Assembly (NCBI GenBank): GCA_964577305.1
Contig: CAZNYS010000002.1
Coordinates: forward strand, 1 to 64,000
DNA length: 64,000 nt
Reading direction: 5' to 3'
Source: UBA9300 sp964577305
GTDB lineage: Bacteria > Bacteroidota > Bacteroidia > Bacteroidales > VadinHA17
In this document: positions 9,413-17,907 of the stretch, one piece after another
How the letters are laid out: each line of letters begins with the position of its first letter
How positions within the stretch are numbered: position 1 is the stretch's first letter
Position numbers and translations under genes: made by a program
The notes under the pieces: model-generated
Databases searched by the model: none
What the model was told of the DNA's origin: nothing
The model's input: the letters and a program-made list of their open reading frames with translations, nothing else

Positions 9413-10894
9413 TTAAGGCATTGCCGGCAATGTCCAGCCATCGCGGTAAGTATGTTTTATCATTTCACCGGCGAATTTTTTTGCATTCATTGGGTCTGTC
9501 CATACCGTATTGAAAGTTGGGTGTCCATCCTTAATACTGAAATTATCTTCAAGGACAATTCTTATTTCATCATTATCATTGATATTGGTGAACTCCATTT
9601 TTTTACCATCCCATTCCAGTTCTTTATTCAGGCCCTGCAGGCGTACAGCAAGTACACCCATCACCACCATTTCGTTGAAAGGTCCCGCTTCTGAAAAATC
9701 AGATTTTGTAGCTACTCTGTTCTCCGGGCTTTCTTTACATGCCCGAGCCCAGTCAGCTTCATGGCTTACTTTGACCCTTCTCTGGGTTTCAGGAACCTGG
9801 GGCTCTCTTCCGGACATTAGCCACGGGTTCCTTCCGTAGCAACCACAGATAAGAGTGTCTTTCGTTCCGTGGAAGATCACTCCACCATCATTATCTCCAA
9901 TCTGTTTACCAGCGGGCCATCCTTCAGGTTTCATCGGTTGGAGTCCACCATCATACCATGTAACTTCCACTTCAGGAAGCTTAACCTTATAATCATCACG
10001 ACCCTCACGAGCGGGATAAACGAGCTTCACCATCTCTGCAGTAGGCGCACTATCTGTTAATAACAATGTTGAACTACCCTGAACTTTTGTAGGATAGGTA
10101 AGTTTCAGTCCAACGAATACAGGATGCAGAATATGACAAGCCATATCTCCAAGGGCACCAGTCCCAAAGTCCCACCAGCCCCTGAAATTCCATGGTGTAT
10201 ATATGCTATTGTAAGGACGCATTTTTGCAGGACCAATAAACAGATCCCAGTTCAATGTATCAGGAACTTTTTCTTCGGGTGGACGGTTTAGTCCCTGCGG
10301 CCATATTGGTCTGTTAGTTAAAGCTTCAACCTTTGTAACCTCACCTATTTCACCATTCTGTATCCACTCTACTATCTTATTTACGCCTTCTGCGGATGAT
10401 CCCTGGTTACCCATCTGAGTGGCAACCTTATGTTTTTTAGCCAGCCTGGTAAGGAGTCTTGATTCATAAACAGTATGAGTAAGAGGTTTCTGAACATATA
10501 CATGCTTGCCCATATCAATAGCATTTGCTGCACAGATTGCATGGGTATGATCGGCCGTTGCTACAACCACAGCATCAATATCTTTTCCCATCTCATCATA
10601 CATCTTCCTGAAGTCCCAGTATTGCTTCGCACCCTTATAGCTATCCATTTTCTCCTTTGCATAAGCCCAGTCGACATCACAAACAGCTACTATATTTTCA
10701 GTATCCTTAAGAGCTCTGAGATTTGAATTTCCCATTCCTCCCACTCCAATACCTGCAATATTTAACTTATCACTTGGAGGGGTATATCCAAAACCGCTTA
10801 CAACAGAACTCGGTACAATTGTAAGACCGGCTGCAGCTGCAGAAGTTTTACCTATGAATGATCTTCTTGAGATTGAATTTGATTTGCTTTTCAT
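9413..10894 (-). CDS. Exported Gfo/Idh/MocA-family oxidoreductase
   Basis: The 493-residue protein starts with a twin-arginine-type signal (SRRSFIGKTSAAAAGL), so it is probably exported folded with its nucleotide cofactor. The Rossmann motif IAGIGVGGMGNSNL is followed by ATADHTHA and the family lysine motif, here VQKPL rather than EKP. The C-terminal alpha/beta domain includes WNFRGWWDFGTGALGDMACH, typical of Bacteroidota exported members. It probably oxidises or reduces a sugar hydroxyl with bound NAD(P). It is the first gene of a two-gene operon with DUF1080, which suggests oxidation at C3 followed by cleavage of the keto-glycoside. The sugar is unknown. Confidence 0.85.
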   Translation of the reverse strand: MKSKSNSISRRSFIGKTSAAAAGLTIVPSSVVSGFGYTPPSDKLNIAGIGVGGMGNSNLRALKDTENIVAVCDVDWAYAKEKMDSYKGAKQYWDFRKMYDEMGKDIDAVVVATADHTHAICAANAIDMGKHVYVQKPLTHTVYESRLLTRLAKKHKVATQMGNQGSSAEGVNKIVEWIQNGEIGEVTKVEALTNRPIWPQGLNRPPEEKVPDTLNWDLFIGPAKMRPYNSIYTPWNFRGWWDFGTGALGDMACHILHPVFVGLKLTYPTKVQGSSTLLLTDSAPTAEMVKLVYPAREGRDDYKVKLPEVEVTWYDGGLQPMKPEGWPAGKQIGDNDGGVIFHGTKDTLICGCYGRNPWLMSGREPQVPETQRRVKVSHEADWARACKESPENRVATKSDFSEAGPFNEMVVMGVLAVRLQGLNKELEWDGKKMEFTNINDNDEIRIVLEDNFSIKDGHPTFNTVWTDPMNAKKFAGEMIKHTYRDGWTLPAMP

Positions 10895-11024
10895 TATATG
10901 GCGATTTTAATTTTTTAACCCTTAAAAATAAAAAAAACAATGCAATAAAGTGACAGAATAAATGGAAATATCAGCTTTCCGTTGTCAAATAAAAAGAATA
11001 AATTGCAGTTCAATAAATAATATT

Positions 11025-11498
11025 ATGGACGAGCAAGCTATATTACTGGGCGAAAAAGAAGATAAATCCCTTGTAAGAATAATAGTAGTTATTTTTGGTG
11101 CGCTCTGTATTTTCACAGCAGGTTGGTGGGCCGTTTTCCTTATAAGATATCCCGATAATGAAAAAATATTCTGGGCCGGCAGTATTTTCCTGTTATTATT
11201 CGGCATTTACCAGATATATTCCGGGCTGGGATATGCCCGGCGTTATATAAGCAGACAGAACGGGAATATTATTATCAGGCAGAACAGCCTGTTGCCGGCC
11301 AGAAAAATACAATCTGAACAGATAAACCAACTGGAAATCAGGTCATTTGATATGGTCTTTCATATAAATGATTCATCCAGGCTCAGGATAAAACTCGGGC
11401 TTAAATACCCTGACCTGGGGCAAAGGGTGATAGATTTTGTTACAGACTATGCTAAAGCAAACAATATTGAAATTTTCTATAAAAACGAACCTTTATGA
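11025..11498 (+). CDS. Two-TM membrane protein with PH-like C-terminal domain
   Basis: From ATG 11025 this is a 157-residue protein. Two adjacent membrane helices (about residues 17-38 and 46-65) precede a soluble beta-rich tail in which IQSEQINQLEI and a final helix DLGQRVIDFVTDYAK resemble a bacterial PH/YcxB-like domain; this is inference from pattern only. Its stop overlaps the start of the following Gfo/Idh gene as ATGA, so the two are translationally coupled and may work together. A frame extends upstream to 10962, but the ATG at 11025 begins immediately before the conserved-looking part. I do not recognise a named family. Confidence 0.6.
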   Translation: MDEQAILLGEKEDKSLVRIIVVIFGALCIFTAGWWAVFLIRYPDNEKIFWAGSIFLLLFGIYQIYSGLGYARRYISRQNGNIIIRQNSLLPARKIQSEQINQLEIRSFDMVFHINDSSRLRIKLGLKYPDLGQRVIDFVTDYAKANNIEIFYKNEPL

Positions 11499-12643
11499 AA
11501 CTAAGAATGGCAATGATAGGTGGCGGTATAGGTTCATTCATAGGACCTGTTCACCTTATGGCAGCCAGGATGGACAATATGATAGAACTTGTTGCCGGGG
11601 CTTTCAGCAGCAACCCTGATAACTCAGCCAGGAGCGGAATGGAATATGGTTTAGCTGAAGAACGTATATACGGCAGCTGGCGGGAAATGATAGAAAAAGA
11701 AAGCAGGCTTCCTGATAGTCTAAGACCTGATTTTGTATGCATAGCAACCCCGAATCACATACACTATAAACCGACATTGGAATCTATAAAAGCCGGATTT
11801 CACGTGGTATGTGACAAGCCCCTGTGCCTGTCAGTTAAAGAAGCACTTGAAATTAAGAATGCACTGAGTGAACAGGATACTTTATTCTGTATTACACATA
11901 ATTATACAGGATACCCCATGGTTAAAAAAGCCAGGGAAATGGTCCAGAACGGTGAACTGGGCATTATACGAAAAGTTGTCGTGGAATATTTACAGGGCTG
12001 GTTATCAGATAAGGAAGAAGACAAAGGCAATAAGCAAGCTGAGTGGAGGGCTGATCCTGCAAAGGCAGGTGATGCCGGGTGTATGGGGGATATCGGAACA
12101 CATGCATTCCAGTTGTCTGAATATATCACAGGTAAAAAAGTGGAAAAACTGTACTCACAGTTAAATACCTTTGTTGAGGGGCGCCTTCTTGATGATGATG
12201 GTAATGTTATCCTGAATTTTGAAGACGGCATAAGAGGCACCCTGGTGGCCAGTCAGGTGGCACTGGGAGAGGAGAATAGTCTCAGCATAAGGATTTATGG
12301 TAACAGGGGGAGTTTGAGATGGAGACAAATGGAACCCAACAGCCTGCTTGTAAGATGGAAAGACAGTCCAATGGAAGTATACCGCACGGCCACAGGTTTT
12401 AAATCAATAGGTGAAATAGCAGATAACCACAGCAGGCTTCCTGCCGGACATCCTGAAGGATTTATAGAGGCATTCGCAAATTTATACAGGAATTTTGCGC
12501 TCCACCTGCAGGCATATAAGCAAGGGGAAATGCAAAACCCCGAGTATGATTACCCTGGCATTGAAGATGGTGTACGAGGAATGAAGTTCCTCGAAGCTGT
12601 GGTCAAATCATCTCAAGAGGAGAAATGGATAAAGGTACATTAA
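11495..12643 (+). CDS. Cytoplasmic Gfo/Idh/MocA-family oxidoreductase
   Basis: The 382-residue enzyme has no signal peptide, unlike its two neighbouring paralogues. The N-terminal Rossmann motif MIGGGIGSFIGPVH is followed by IATPNHIHY and the catalytic-lysine motif CDKPL. The C-terminal domain contains GDAGCMGDIGTHAFQLSEY with the family histidine. It likely oxidises a sugar or cyclitol with NAD(P) in the cytoplasm, so this island may have exported and cytosolic steps. It overlaps the upstream small membrane protein by four bases (ATGA). It ends at a perfect octamer tandem repeat separating it from the convergent isomerase gene. Confidence 0.88.
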   Translation: MKLRMAMIGGGIGSFIGPVHLMAARMDNMIELVAGAFSSNPDNSARSGMEYGLAEERIYGSWREMIEKESRLPDSLRPDFVCIATPNHIHYKPTLESIKAGFHVVCDKPLCLSVKEALEIKNALSEQDTLFCITHNYTGYPMVKKAREMVQNGELGIIRKVVVEYLQGWLSDKEEDKGNKQAEWRADPAKAGDAGCMGDIGTHAFQLSEYITGKKVEKLYSQLNTFVEGRLLDDDGNVILNFEDGIRGTLVASQVALGEENSLSIRIYGNRGSLRWRQMEPNSLLVRWKDSPMEVYRTATGFKSIGEIADNHSRLPAGHPEGFIEAFANLYRNFALHLQAYKQGEMQNPEYDYPGIEDGVRGMKFLEAVVKSSQEEKWIKVH

Positions 12644-12677
12644 TCCATTAATCCATTAATCCAGTATTCCAGTATTC
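12638..12677. repeat. Perfect octamer repeats filling a convergent gap
   Basis: Three copies of CATTAATC (12638-12661) are followed by two copies of CAGTATTC (12662-12677). The array begins inside the last codons of the oxidoreductase gene, covering its TAA stop, and ends 3 bases before the stop of the opposing gene. The period is exactly 8 throughout. Confidence 0.8.
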
Positions 12678-12680
12678 CAG

Positions 12681-13520
12681 TTAAAGAATATTCTCCAGCA
12701 GGTAATTCCTGCTTATTTCAATACTTTCAAAAGGAGTGTGCGTTTTGCAATTATCCTGTTCGACAAAGAAATACTTCATGCCAGCCGTGGCAACTTCTGC
12801 AAATATCGGTTTGAAATCAATTGTCCCCTCTCCCAGTGTGGCATCCTCCTTTTCCTCTGATAGATCCTTCACATGTAATAATTCAAACCGTCCCGGGTGT
12901 TTCTTGAAATATTCAACCGGATCATTACCTGATCTTGTTATCCATGCAAGATCGAGCTCGAAGGTCACCAGTTCAGGGTCTGTATTATTCAGGAATACTT
13001 CATATGGTATCTGTCCTTCAACAGGCTCAAATTCACTCCAATGGTTATGAAACCCCAGTTTCATACCATTTTCACGACATTTTTCACCTGCAATATTCAT
13101 GAAACCTGCAGCCTGCTTTAATCCGTCAAAGCTGTTCATCATATTATAAGGCAGTGATGGAATAACAAGGTATTGCAGGCCTGCTTCAGAAGCTGCACCA
13201 ACAACCTCATCGAGGTTTTTCATATCTAAACCATTATGGCTGCTTATAAGCTTCATTCCCCTGCTTTCTATCATTTTCCTGAAATCAGATGGTTTTTGTC
13301 CATGGAACTTTCCATTAACATACCCGGCGGCTTCCAGCCAGTTATATCCTATCTCCGCAATTCTGTCAAGAGTTCCTTCAGCATCTTTCCCCATTTCATT
13401 TCTGACTGTATAGAGTATTAAACCGGTATTTTTCACTTTTGCTGTGCAGGCAAAAGATGGCAACACCATAGCAGCGGTAGCACCGGCAATTGTGGTTTTG
13501 ATAAATTTTCGTCTTTGCAT
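12681..13520 (-). CDS. Exported sugar phosphate isomerase/epimerase-like TIM barrel
   Basis: The 279-residue protein has a combined signal (RRKFIKTTIAGATAAM) with a possible lipobox SFAC at about residue 25. The AP-endonuclease-2/xylose-isomerase-like barrel follows, with metal ligands suggested by GFHNHWSEF, ELDLAWI, LLHVKDL and FFVEQD. Proteins of this kind act as sugar epimerases, isomerases or, in 3-keto-sugar pathways, as keto-sugar lyases or epimerases. It is the third gene of the minus-strand run DoxX, Gfo/Idh, isomerase, 23 bases after the oxidoreductase. Periplasmic action is inferred from the signal. The substrate is unknown. Confidence 0.83.
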   Translation of the reverse strand: MQRRKFIKTTIAGATAAMVLPSFACTAKVKNTGLILYTVRNEMGKDAEGTLDRIAEIGYNWLEAAGYVNGKFHGQKPSDFRKMIESRGMKLISSHNGLDMKNLDEVVGAASEAGLQYLVIPSLPYNMMNSFDGLKQAAGFMNIAGEKCRENGMKLGFHNHWSEFEPVEGQIPYEVFLNNTDPELVTFELDLAWITRSGNDPVEYFKKHPGRFELLHVKDLSEEKEDATLGEGTIDFKPIFAEVATAGMKYFFVEQDNCKTHTPFESIEISRNYLLENIL

Positions 13521-13543
13521 TTCACTATATGTTTTATGGTTAA

Positions 13544-15112
13544 TCAGAAGATCGTTTCATTCTCCCTGTCCCACCGTACTCTTCTTCCCTCACGGTAAGC
13601 CATTGTGCCCATATGAGCTGTTATGGCTTCATCAAAGCCCTGGTCTATATTGCATGATGGAGTGCCTTCGGACCTGATACAATTAAGCCATTCCTTAATA
13701 TGAAGATGGGTGGTATCTACCCTTTTGCCACCCCTGTATGTGTACAGTAGTCCGCGACCTGCAAAATACTGCTCTGTGGCCGAGGTTACGGCATCAATGT
13801 TTTTCTTACCAGGCACGTATGATAAAATCGGAATTGAGGGATCAATAATTCTCCTGTTCAGTTTTTCCCTGTATCGTGTTGAATCGCGGTCGGCATAAAC
13901 TGTCATAGTATTTCCTACTTCCATATACCCATCGTGGCCCATTAACACCTTCCCCCTATCCTTACTGCTGGCTAGAGTGGCGCTGTACATCATAGTCAGG
14001 TCATATTCATTGAATTCGAAAACGGTATGCAGAACATCAGGCACTGTACGTCCATCCTTAAAATGATATATACCACCTGAAGAAACTGCACTATCGGGTA
14101 TACCCAATCCCATGATCTGGTTCATGGCATCATATTCATGAGTAAGCAGGTCACCTGACAGACCGGTACTGTAATCCCACCAGCATCTCCACCTGAAAAA
14201 ACGTTCAAGGCTGAAATCGTGCCATGGAGCCTGGCCAATAAACTTAGGCCAGTCTATTGTATCGGGACTTGCCTGGGGATGAATTGGATAAACCCATGCT
14301 CCATTTGGGGTATTCCTGTTAGTCGTAATTTCAATCAGGTTTACATTACCTATCACATTATTATTAATCACTTCCCTGGCTTTGTTATAAGCTTCTGTCT
14401 GCCTTCCCTGGTGACCAAGCTGGAAAACCACCCCTGTTTCCTTTATAGCTTCACGTAGTTCATATGTTTCTTCCACTGACCAGCTCATAGGCTTCTCGCA
14501 ATAGATATGTTTACCTGCCCTGGCCGCTTCGATAGCCATAGGTGCATGCCAGTGGTCGGGTGTAGCTATAATAACAGCATCAACATTCTTATCGGCAATA
14601 AGCTCACGGTAATCGTTGTATATAACGGGCATGTCCTGCAATTTAGAGTCTTTACCTTTTCTCTCAGCATTTGCCCCTGTTTCCTGTGCCTTTTTAGCAT
14701 ATACGGTAAATATATCACATACAGCAGTAACCTCTACATTGAGATCTTCCTGGTCAATAAATTCCTGGTATCTTGTATCCGCATTGTTGGTAGCTGCGTC
14801 CTTCTTCATGGCCTCCACATCATCAGGATGGAGAAAACCTGCTGCTTTTGCTATCTGGGGTCCTCTTATACCAAAACCAATTATACCCAGCCTGATCTTT
14901 TCACCCGGTGAAGTTATATCAGTTATTTCTGTCTCATCAGGATTAAGGCTAATATTTTCCATTATACTATTCCTGATCTGCCTTGCATGCTTTCGCTTCC
15001 TGTAAAAGGCAAAAGCAAAAGCACCCAGAACAGGTATGGTGGCCAGGCCTTTGACCACGTCGCGCCTGCTTATTCCTGAAGATCCATTCTTATTTTCAGC
15101 ACTATCACTCAT
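13544..15112 (-). CDS. Exported Gfo/Idh/MocA-family oxidoreductase
   Basis: From ATG 15112 the protein is 522 residues. A twin-arginine-like motif SRRDVVKG precedes a hydrophobic stretch and then a charged loop, so it could be Tat-exported or remain anchored. The Rossmann motif LGIIGFGIRGPQIAKA, the strand ATPDHWHAP and the intact EKPMSW follow. The segment FRWRCWWDYSTGLSGDLLTHEYD is typical of the exported Bacteroidota type. It lies 7 bases after DoxX and 23 bases before the isomerase, which suggests one operon. A longer frame starting at 15190 would overlap DoxX by 71 bases and was not chosen. Confidence 0.85.
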   Translation of the reverse strand: MSDSAENKNGSSGISRRDVVKGLATIPVLGAFAFAFYRKRKHARQIRNSIMENISLNPDETEITDITSPGEKIRLGIIGFGIRGPQIAKAAGFLHPDDVEAMKKDAATNNADTRYQEFIDQEDLNVEVTAVCDIFTVYAKKAQETGANAERKGKDSKLQDMPVIYNDYRELIADKNVDAVIIATPDHWHAPMAIEAARAGKHIYCEKPMSWSVEETYELREAIKETGVVFQLGHQGRQTEAYNKAREVINNNVIGNVNLIEITTNRNTPNGAWVYPIHPQASPDTIDWPKFIGQAPWHDFSLERFFRWRCWWDYSTGLSGDLLTHEYDAMNQIMGLGIPDSAVSSGGIYHFKDGRTVPDVLHTVFEFNEYDLTMMYSATLASSKDRGKVLMGHDGYMEVGNTMTVYADRDSTRYREKLNRRIIDPSIPILSYVPGKKNIDAVTSATEQYFAGRGLLYTYRGGKRVDTTHLHIKEWLNCIRSEGTPSCNIDQGFDEAITAHMGTMAYREGRRVRWDRENETIF

Positions 15113-15119
15113 ATTTAAT

Positions 15120-15599
15120 TTACTTTCTTTTAAAAATAAGCCTGTCAACACCAATATGCATCCAGGTAGGGAAAACAAGCAATACAGCAAGAGCTGTCAT
15201 TTCAATAAGATTTTTATTTATCCACAGGTAAGCTCCTTCTGAAGGAACTGAAAAAGTGTACCCTACAAATGGAGGATGCGACAGATAATACATACCCAAC
15301 AAGGTTATTCCTGCAATTATCGAGATTCTCGAAAATAATCCAAGTATTAAACCCAGTCCGATGAGTATCAGTCCCCATACATTCAAAAAATCGACAACCC
15401 TCAGAACTTCAGGATTTGAAGCTAAAGAGCAGAAGAATGAAGAAAGGAAACCTTTGGAGTCAAGAAGAAAAGCTACTGAAGACCAGTCTGGATTAACAAG
15501 CTTTGATAATCCCTCGTATAAAAAATGCCATCCTATTAAAACACGCATCACAACCAGCATTATAAGTTGCCTGTTGCTATAATTAATATCACCTGCCAT
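15120..15599 (-). CDS. DoxX-family membrane protein
   Basis: The 159-residue protein has four predicted membrane helices and the DoxX signature near the N-terminus: MRVLIGWHFLYEGLSKL, followed by a periplasmic loop and three further helices. DoxX proteins sit in the inner membrane and often accompany oxidoreductases, sometimes as presumed quinone-linked partners. As first gene of the operon with an exported Gfo/Idh protein, it could feed electrons from sugar oxidation to the respiratory chain; that is inference. A strong promoter lies just upstream on this strand. The family call is good and the role is unproven. Confidence 0.85.
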   Translation of the reverse strand: MAGDINYSNRQLIMLVVMRVLIGWHFLYEGLSKLVNPDWSSVAFLLDSKGFLSSFFCSLASNPEVLRVVDFLNVWGLILIGLGLILGLFSRISIIAGITLLGMYYLSHPPFVGYTFSVPSEGAYLWINKNLIEMTALAVLLVFPTWMHIGVDRLIFKRK

Positions 15600-15636
15600 T
15601 TACTGTGATTATTGTAGATTGATATTTGAAAATATG

Positions 15637-15667
15637 CAAATTTATCACTTCTGCTGAATTGATCAAA
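15637..15667 (-). promoter_or_regulatory. Consensus promoter for the DoxX operon
   Basis: Read on the minus strand, TTTG (15667-15664) and TAAATTTG (15644-15637) are separated by 19 bases. This is a perfect match to both halves of the Bacteroidota consensus. Transcription should start near 15630, about 30 bases before the DoxX ATG. Confidence 0.7.
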
Positions 15668-15713
15668 AAAGCAGTCTTATTTAATTGACTAACTTTATAA
15701 AAAAAAGCAGAGT

Positions 15714-16724
15714 ATGAAAGCTGCCTATTATAAATCACTCGATGAAAATAATGTTCAATGCATCCTATGCCCTCATAACTGTCTTATAAAGCCTGGTGAA
15801 ACAGGTAAATGCAGGGTAAGGCATAATGTTGACGGGATATTAGAAACAGAGGTTTTTGATAATGCTTCTGCACTGGCTGTCGACCCGGTTGAGAAAAAAC
15901 CTTTATACCATTTTTATCCTGGCACAGATATATTATCAGTAGGATCGTTCGGTTGTAATATGACATGTCCGTTTTGCCAGAATTATGAGATATCGCAACC
16001 ATCTGTGAGTGTTATGAACAGGAGGAAGAATAAAATAAGCTCATCAGAAATACTGAAAGAAGCAAAGGAAATAAGATCTAATATCGGCCTCGCGTTCACT
16101 TATAATGAACCAATTGTCTGGTACGAGTTTATGATGGAGATGGCTGTAAATGCCAAAATATCAGGCATTTCAACAGTCATGGTCAGCAATGGGTACATAA
16201 ACAGGGCGCCTCTTAAAGAACTGATTGAATATATTGATGCTTTTAATATTGACCTCAAGGCTTTCAATGACAATTTCTACCAGAAATACACTGGGGCAAG
16301 AATTAAACCAGTATTAAATACCCTGAAAGATATTCATTCAGCAGGTAAGCATCTCGAGATAACTTACCTTATTATCCCGGGATATAATGATGACAGGAAT
16401 GAATTCAGGAATTGCATATCATGGATAAATGATAACCTTGGACCTGATGCAATACTCCATCTGAGCAGGTATTTTCCGAATTACAATTTTTCAGCTCCTC
16501 CAACACCGGCATCTACCCTGCATGATATGTATAATATAGCTAAAGAGAAGCTGAACTTTGTTTACCCTGGAAATATTAATATCTCAGGTATTATGGATAC
16601 CATATGCCCTGATTGTGGTTCAATTATTACCTCACGCAGCGGATACCATATAAAACACCTGAACACTGTGGATGGGAGATGCTCAAAATGTGGCAGGATG
16701 ATCTACAAGTATTTCATGACCTGA
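15714..16724 (+). CDS. AmmeMemoRadiSam-type radical SAM enzyme
   Basis: The 336-residue protein has an N-terminal zinc-like cysteine pattern (CILCPHNCLIKPGETGKC), the hallmark of this PflA-related group. The radical SAM motif CNMTCPFC follows (C81, C85, C88). FTYNEPIVW and IDLKAF are further family strands. The C-terminus carries a second cysteine cluster (CPDCGS and CSKCGRM), a small zinc ribbon. The group is named for its frequent co-occurrence with AMMECR1 and MEMO proteins; neither gene is in this window. The substrate is unknown. Its 3-prime end overlaps the convergent small gene by 11 bases. Confidence 0.85.
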   Translation: MKAAYYKSLDENNVQCILCPHNCLIKPGETGKCRVRHNVDGILETEVFDNASALAVDPVEKKPLYHFYPGTDILSVGSFGCNMTCPFCQNYEISQPSVSVMNRRKNKISSSEILKEAKEIRSNIGLAFTYNEPIVWYEFMMEMAVNAKISGISTVMVSNGYINRAPLKELIEYIDAFNIDLKAFNDNFYQKYTGARIKPVLNTLKDIHSAGKHLEITYLIIPGYNDDRNEFRNCISWINDNLGPDAILHLSRYFPNYNFSAPPTPASTLHDMYNIAKEKLNFVYPGNINISGIMDTICPDCGSIITSRSGYHIKHLNTVDGRCSKCGRMIYKYFMT

Positions 16725-17004
16725 CCACCTTGCTTAATCTTTCGAATAACCTGTCTATGCCTTTTACCAGTTCGCTGCGCAGATTGCGATAATATTTTCT
16801 TGTATTTTCGAGTTCATTTTTATCTCCCCTGTGCTTGATTTTTGAAAATAACTCATTTCTTAGTTTTACTGTATCTGATACTATATCAGCAAGCTGATCT
16901 GAGATTACCTCCTCCTGTTTAATACTCATTGCTGAAAAACAATCTGAAATTACTTCATAAACCAGGTAATCTATATCTTTCTTGAGACTCCGGATATTAG
17001 CCAT
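16714..17004 (-). CDS. Small helical conserved-type hypothetical protein
   Basis: This 96-residue, highly charged protein has no signal peptide or membrane helix. The sequence is predicted almost wholly helical, with heptad-like spacing in SIKQEEVISDQLADIVSDTVK and in the final ELVKGIDRLFERL, so a helical bundle or coiled coil is likely. It sits 29 bases downstream of the aminotransferase gene on the same strand and probably shares its transcript. Its stop lies inside the end of the convergent radical SAM gene. I do not recognise a characterised family. Confidence 0.7.
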   Translation of the reverse strand: MANIRSLKKDIDYLVYEVISDCFSAMSIKQEEVISDQLADIVSDTVKLRNELFSKIKHRGDKNELENTRKYYRNLRSELVKGIDRLFERLSKVVRS

Positions 17005-17033
17005 ATGTGTTTTTATTAAATCCTTGAAAATAT

Positions 17034-17867
17034 TTATTTGTATTTCTCTGCAAATTCTTTCATATACTCCTCAACCAATTGCATATACTTGTCTGCAATA
17101 ACCTGCAACATTTCATTTTTAACATTGAATCCATAATCCTCAACATTACTGAAAGGTAATACATTAGGTGATGTTCCTGTCATGAAAGCAGAATCGACAT
17201 TATTAAGTTCTCCGACATGCAGGCACCTGAACTCGACATTGAAATCCTCGTCTTTGCATATTGTCAATATTTTTCCCCTAGTTATTCCACCTAGCACGTA
17301 ATTGTCAGGTGCTGTAATAATATTCTTGTCTCTTATAAAGAATGCATTTGACCTGCTACCCTCTGTTATACAGCCTTCGCGGTTTACAAGAAGAGCTTCG
17401 TAAGCATTGGTCTGTATCAGCTCAGAATAAATTGCAGACCTCAGTTTATGATTAAAAACCTTAGCAACGGGATTACGCCTCTCAGCATAATATAAAATAC
17501 CCTTCACTCCTTTTTCATACATGCCGGTGTCAGGGTATTGAGCATCAATAAAGTAAACAAGGTAACCCGTATACACTGGTGAGTATTTAAGGCTTACTTT
17601 AATATTTCCCTTCATTATACCACTCAAATCTATCAATTTCAGTATATGTATCCTGAGTTCGTCAAAAGTGAGCAGCAATTTATTACCGCTGTAAGCGGCA
17701 CTGTCATCAAGCCGCTGAAAATGATCAGACAGAAATATCGGTATGCCTTCCCTGATCCTTATTACTTCATAAATTACATCATCTTCAAATACTTTACCAA
17801 TGTCAAAGTTTGAATTATCACTTATATAACCATTCTCAATAAATACTTTACTGAAGCATTCACTCAT
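17034..17867 (-). CDS. Class IV PLP-dependent aminotransferase
   Basis: The 277-residue protein is a fold-type IV PLP enzyme. The Schiff-base lysine is K141 in VFNHKLRSA, and E169 in CITEGSRSNAFF is the cofactor-ring glutamate of the family signature. The motif VLGGITRGKIL binds the phosphate. Relatives include branched-chain aminotransferases, D-amino acid aminotransferases and aminodeoxychorismate lyase. The length is compatible with the last two, and substrate loops cannot be assigned by eye. It is cytoplasmic and is followed by the small helical protein. Confidence 0.85.
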   Translation of the reverse strand: MSECFSKVFIENGYISDNSNFDIGKVFEDDVIYEVIRIREGIPIFLSDHFQRLDDSAAYSGNKLLLTFDELRIHILKLIDLSGIMKGNIKVSLKYSPVYTGYLVYFIDAQYPDTGMYEKGVKGILYYAERRNPVAKVFNHKLRSAIYSELIQTNAYEALLVNREGCITEGSRSNAFFIRDKNIITAPDNYVLGGITRGKILTICKDEDFNVEFRCLHVGELNNVDSAFMTGTSPNVLPFSNVEDYGFNVKNEMLQVIADKYMQLVEEYMKEFAEKYK

Positions 17868-17907
17868 AATTCAGGATATTGAATCATAAAAATAATAACT
17901 TATTTTC

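Noticed and set aside
12638..12677. CRISPR array
   Set aside because: Units are contiguous octamers without spacers and there are no cas genes anywhere in the window.
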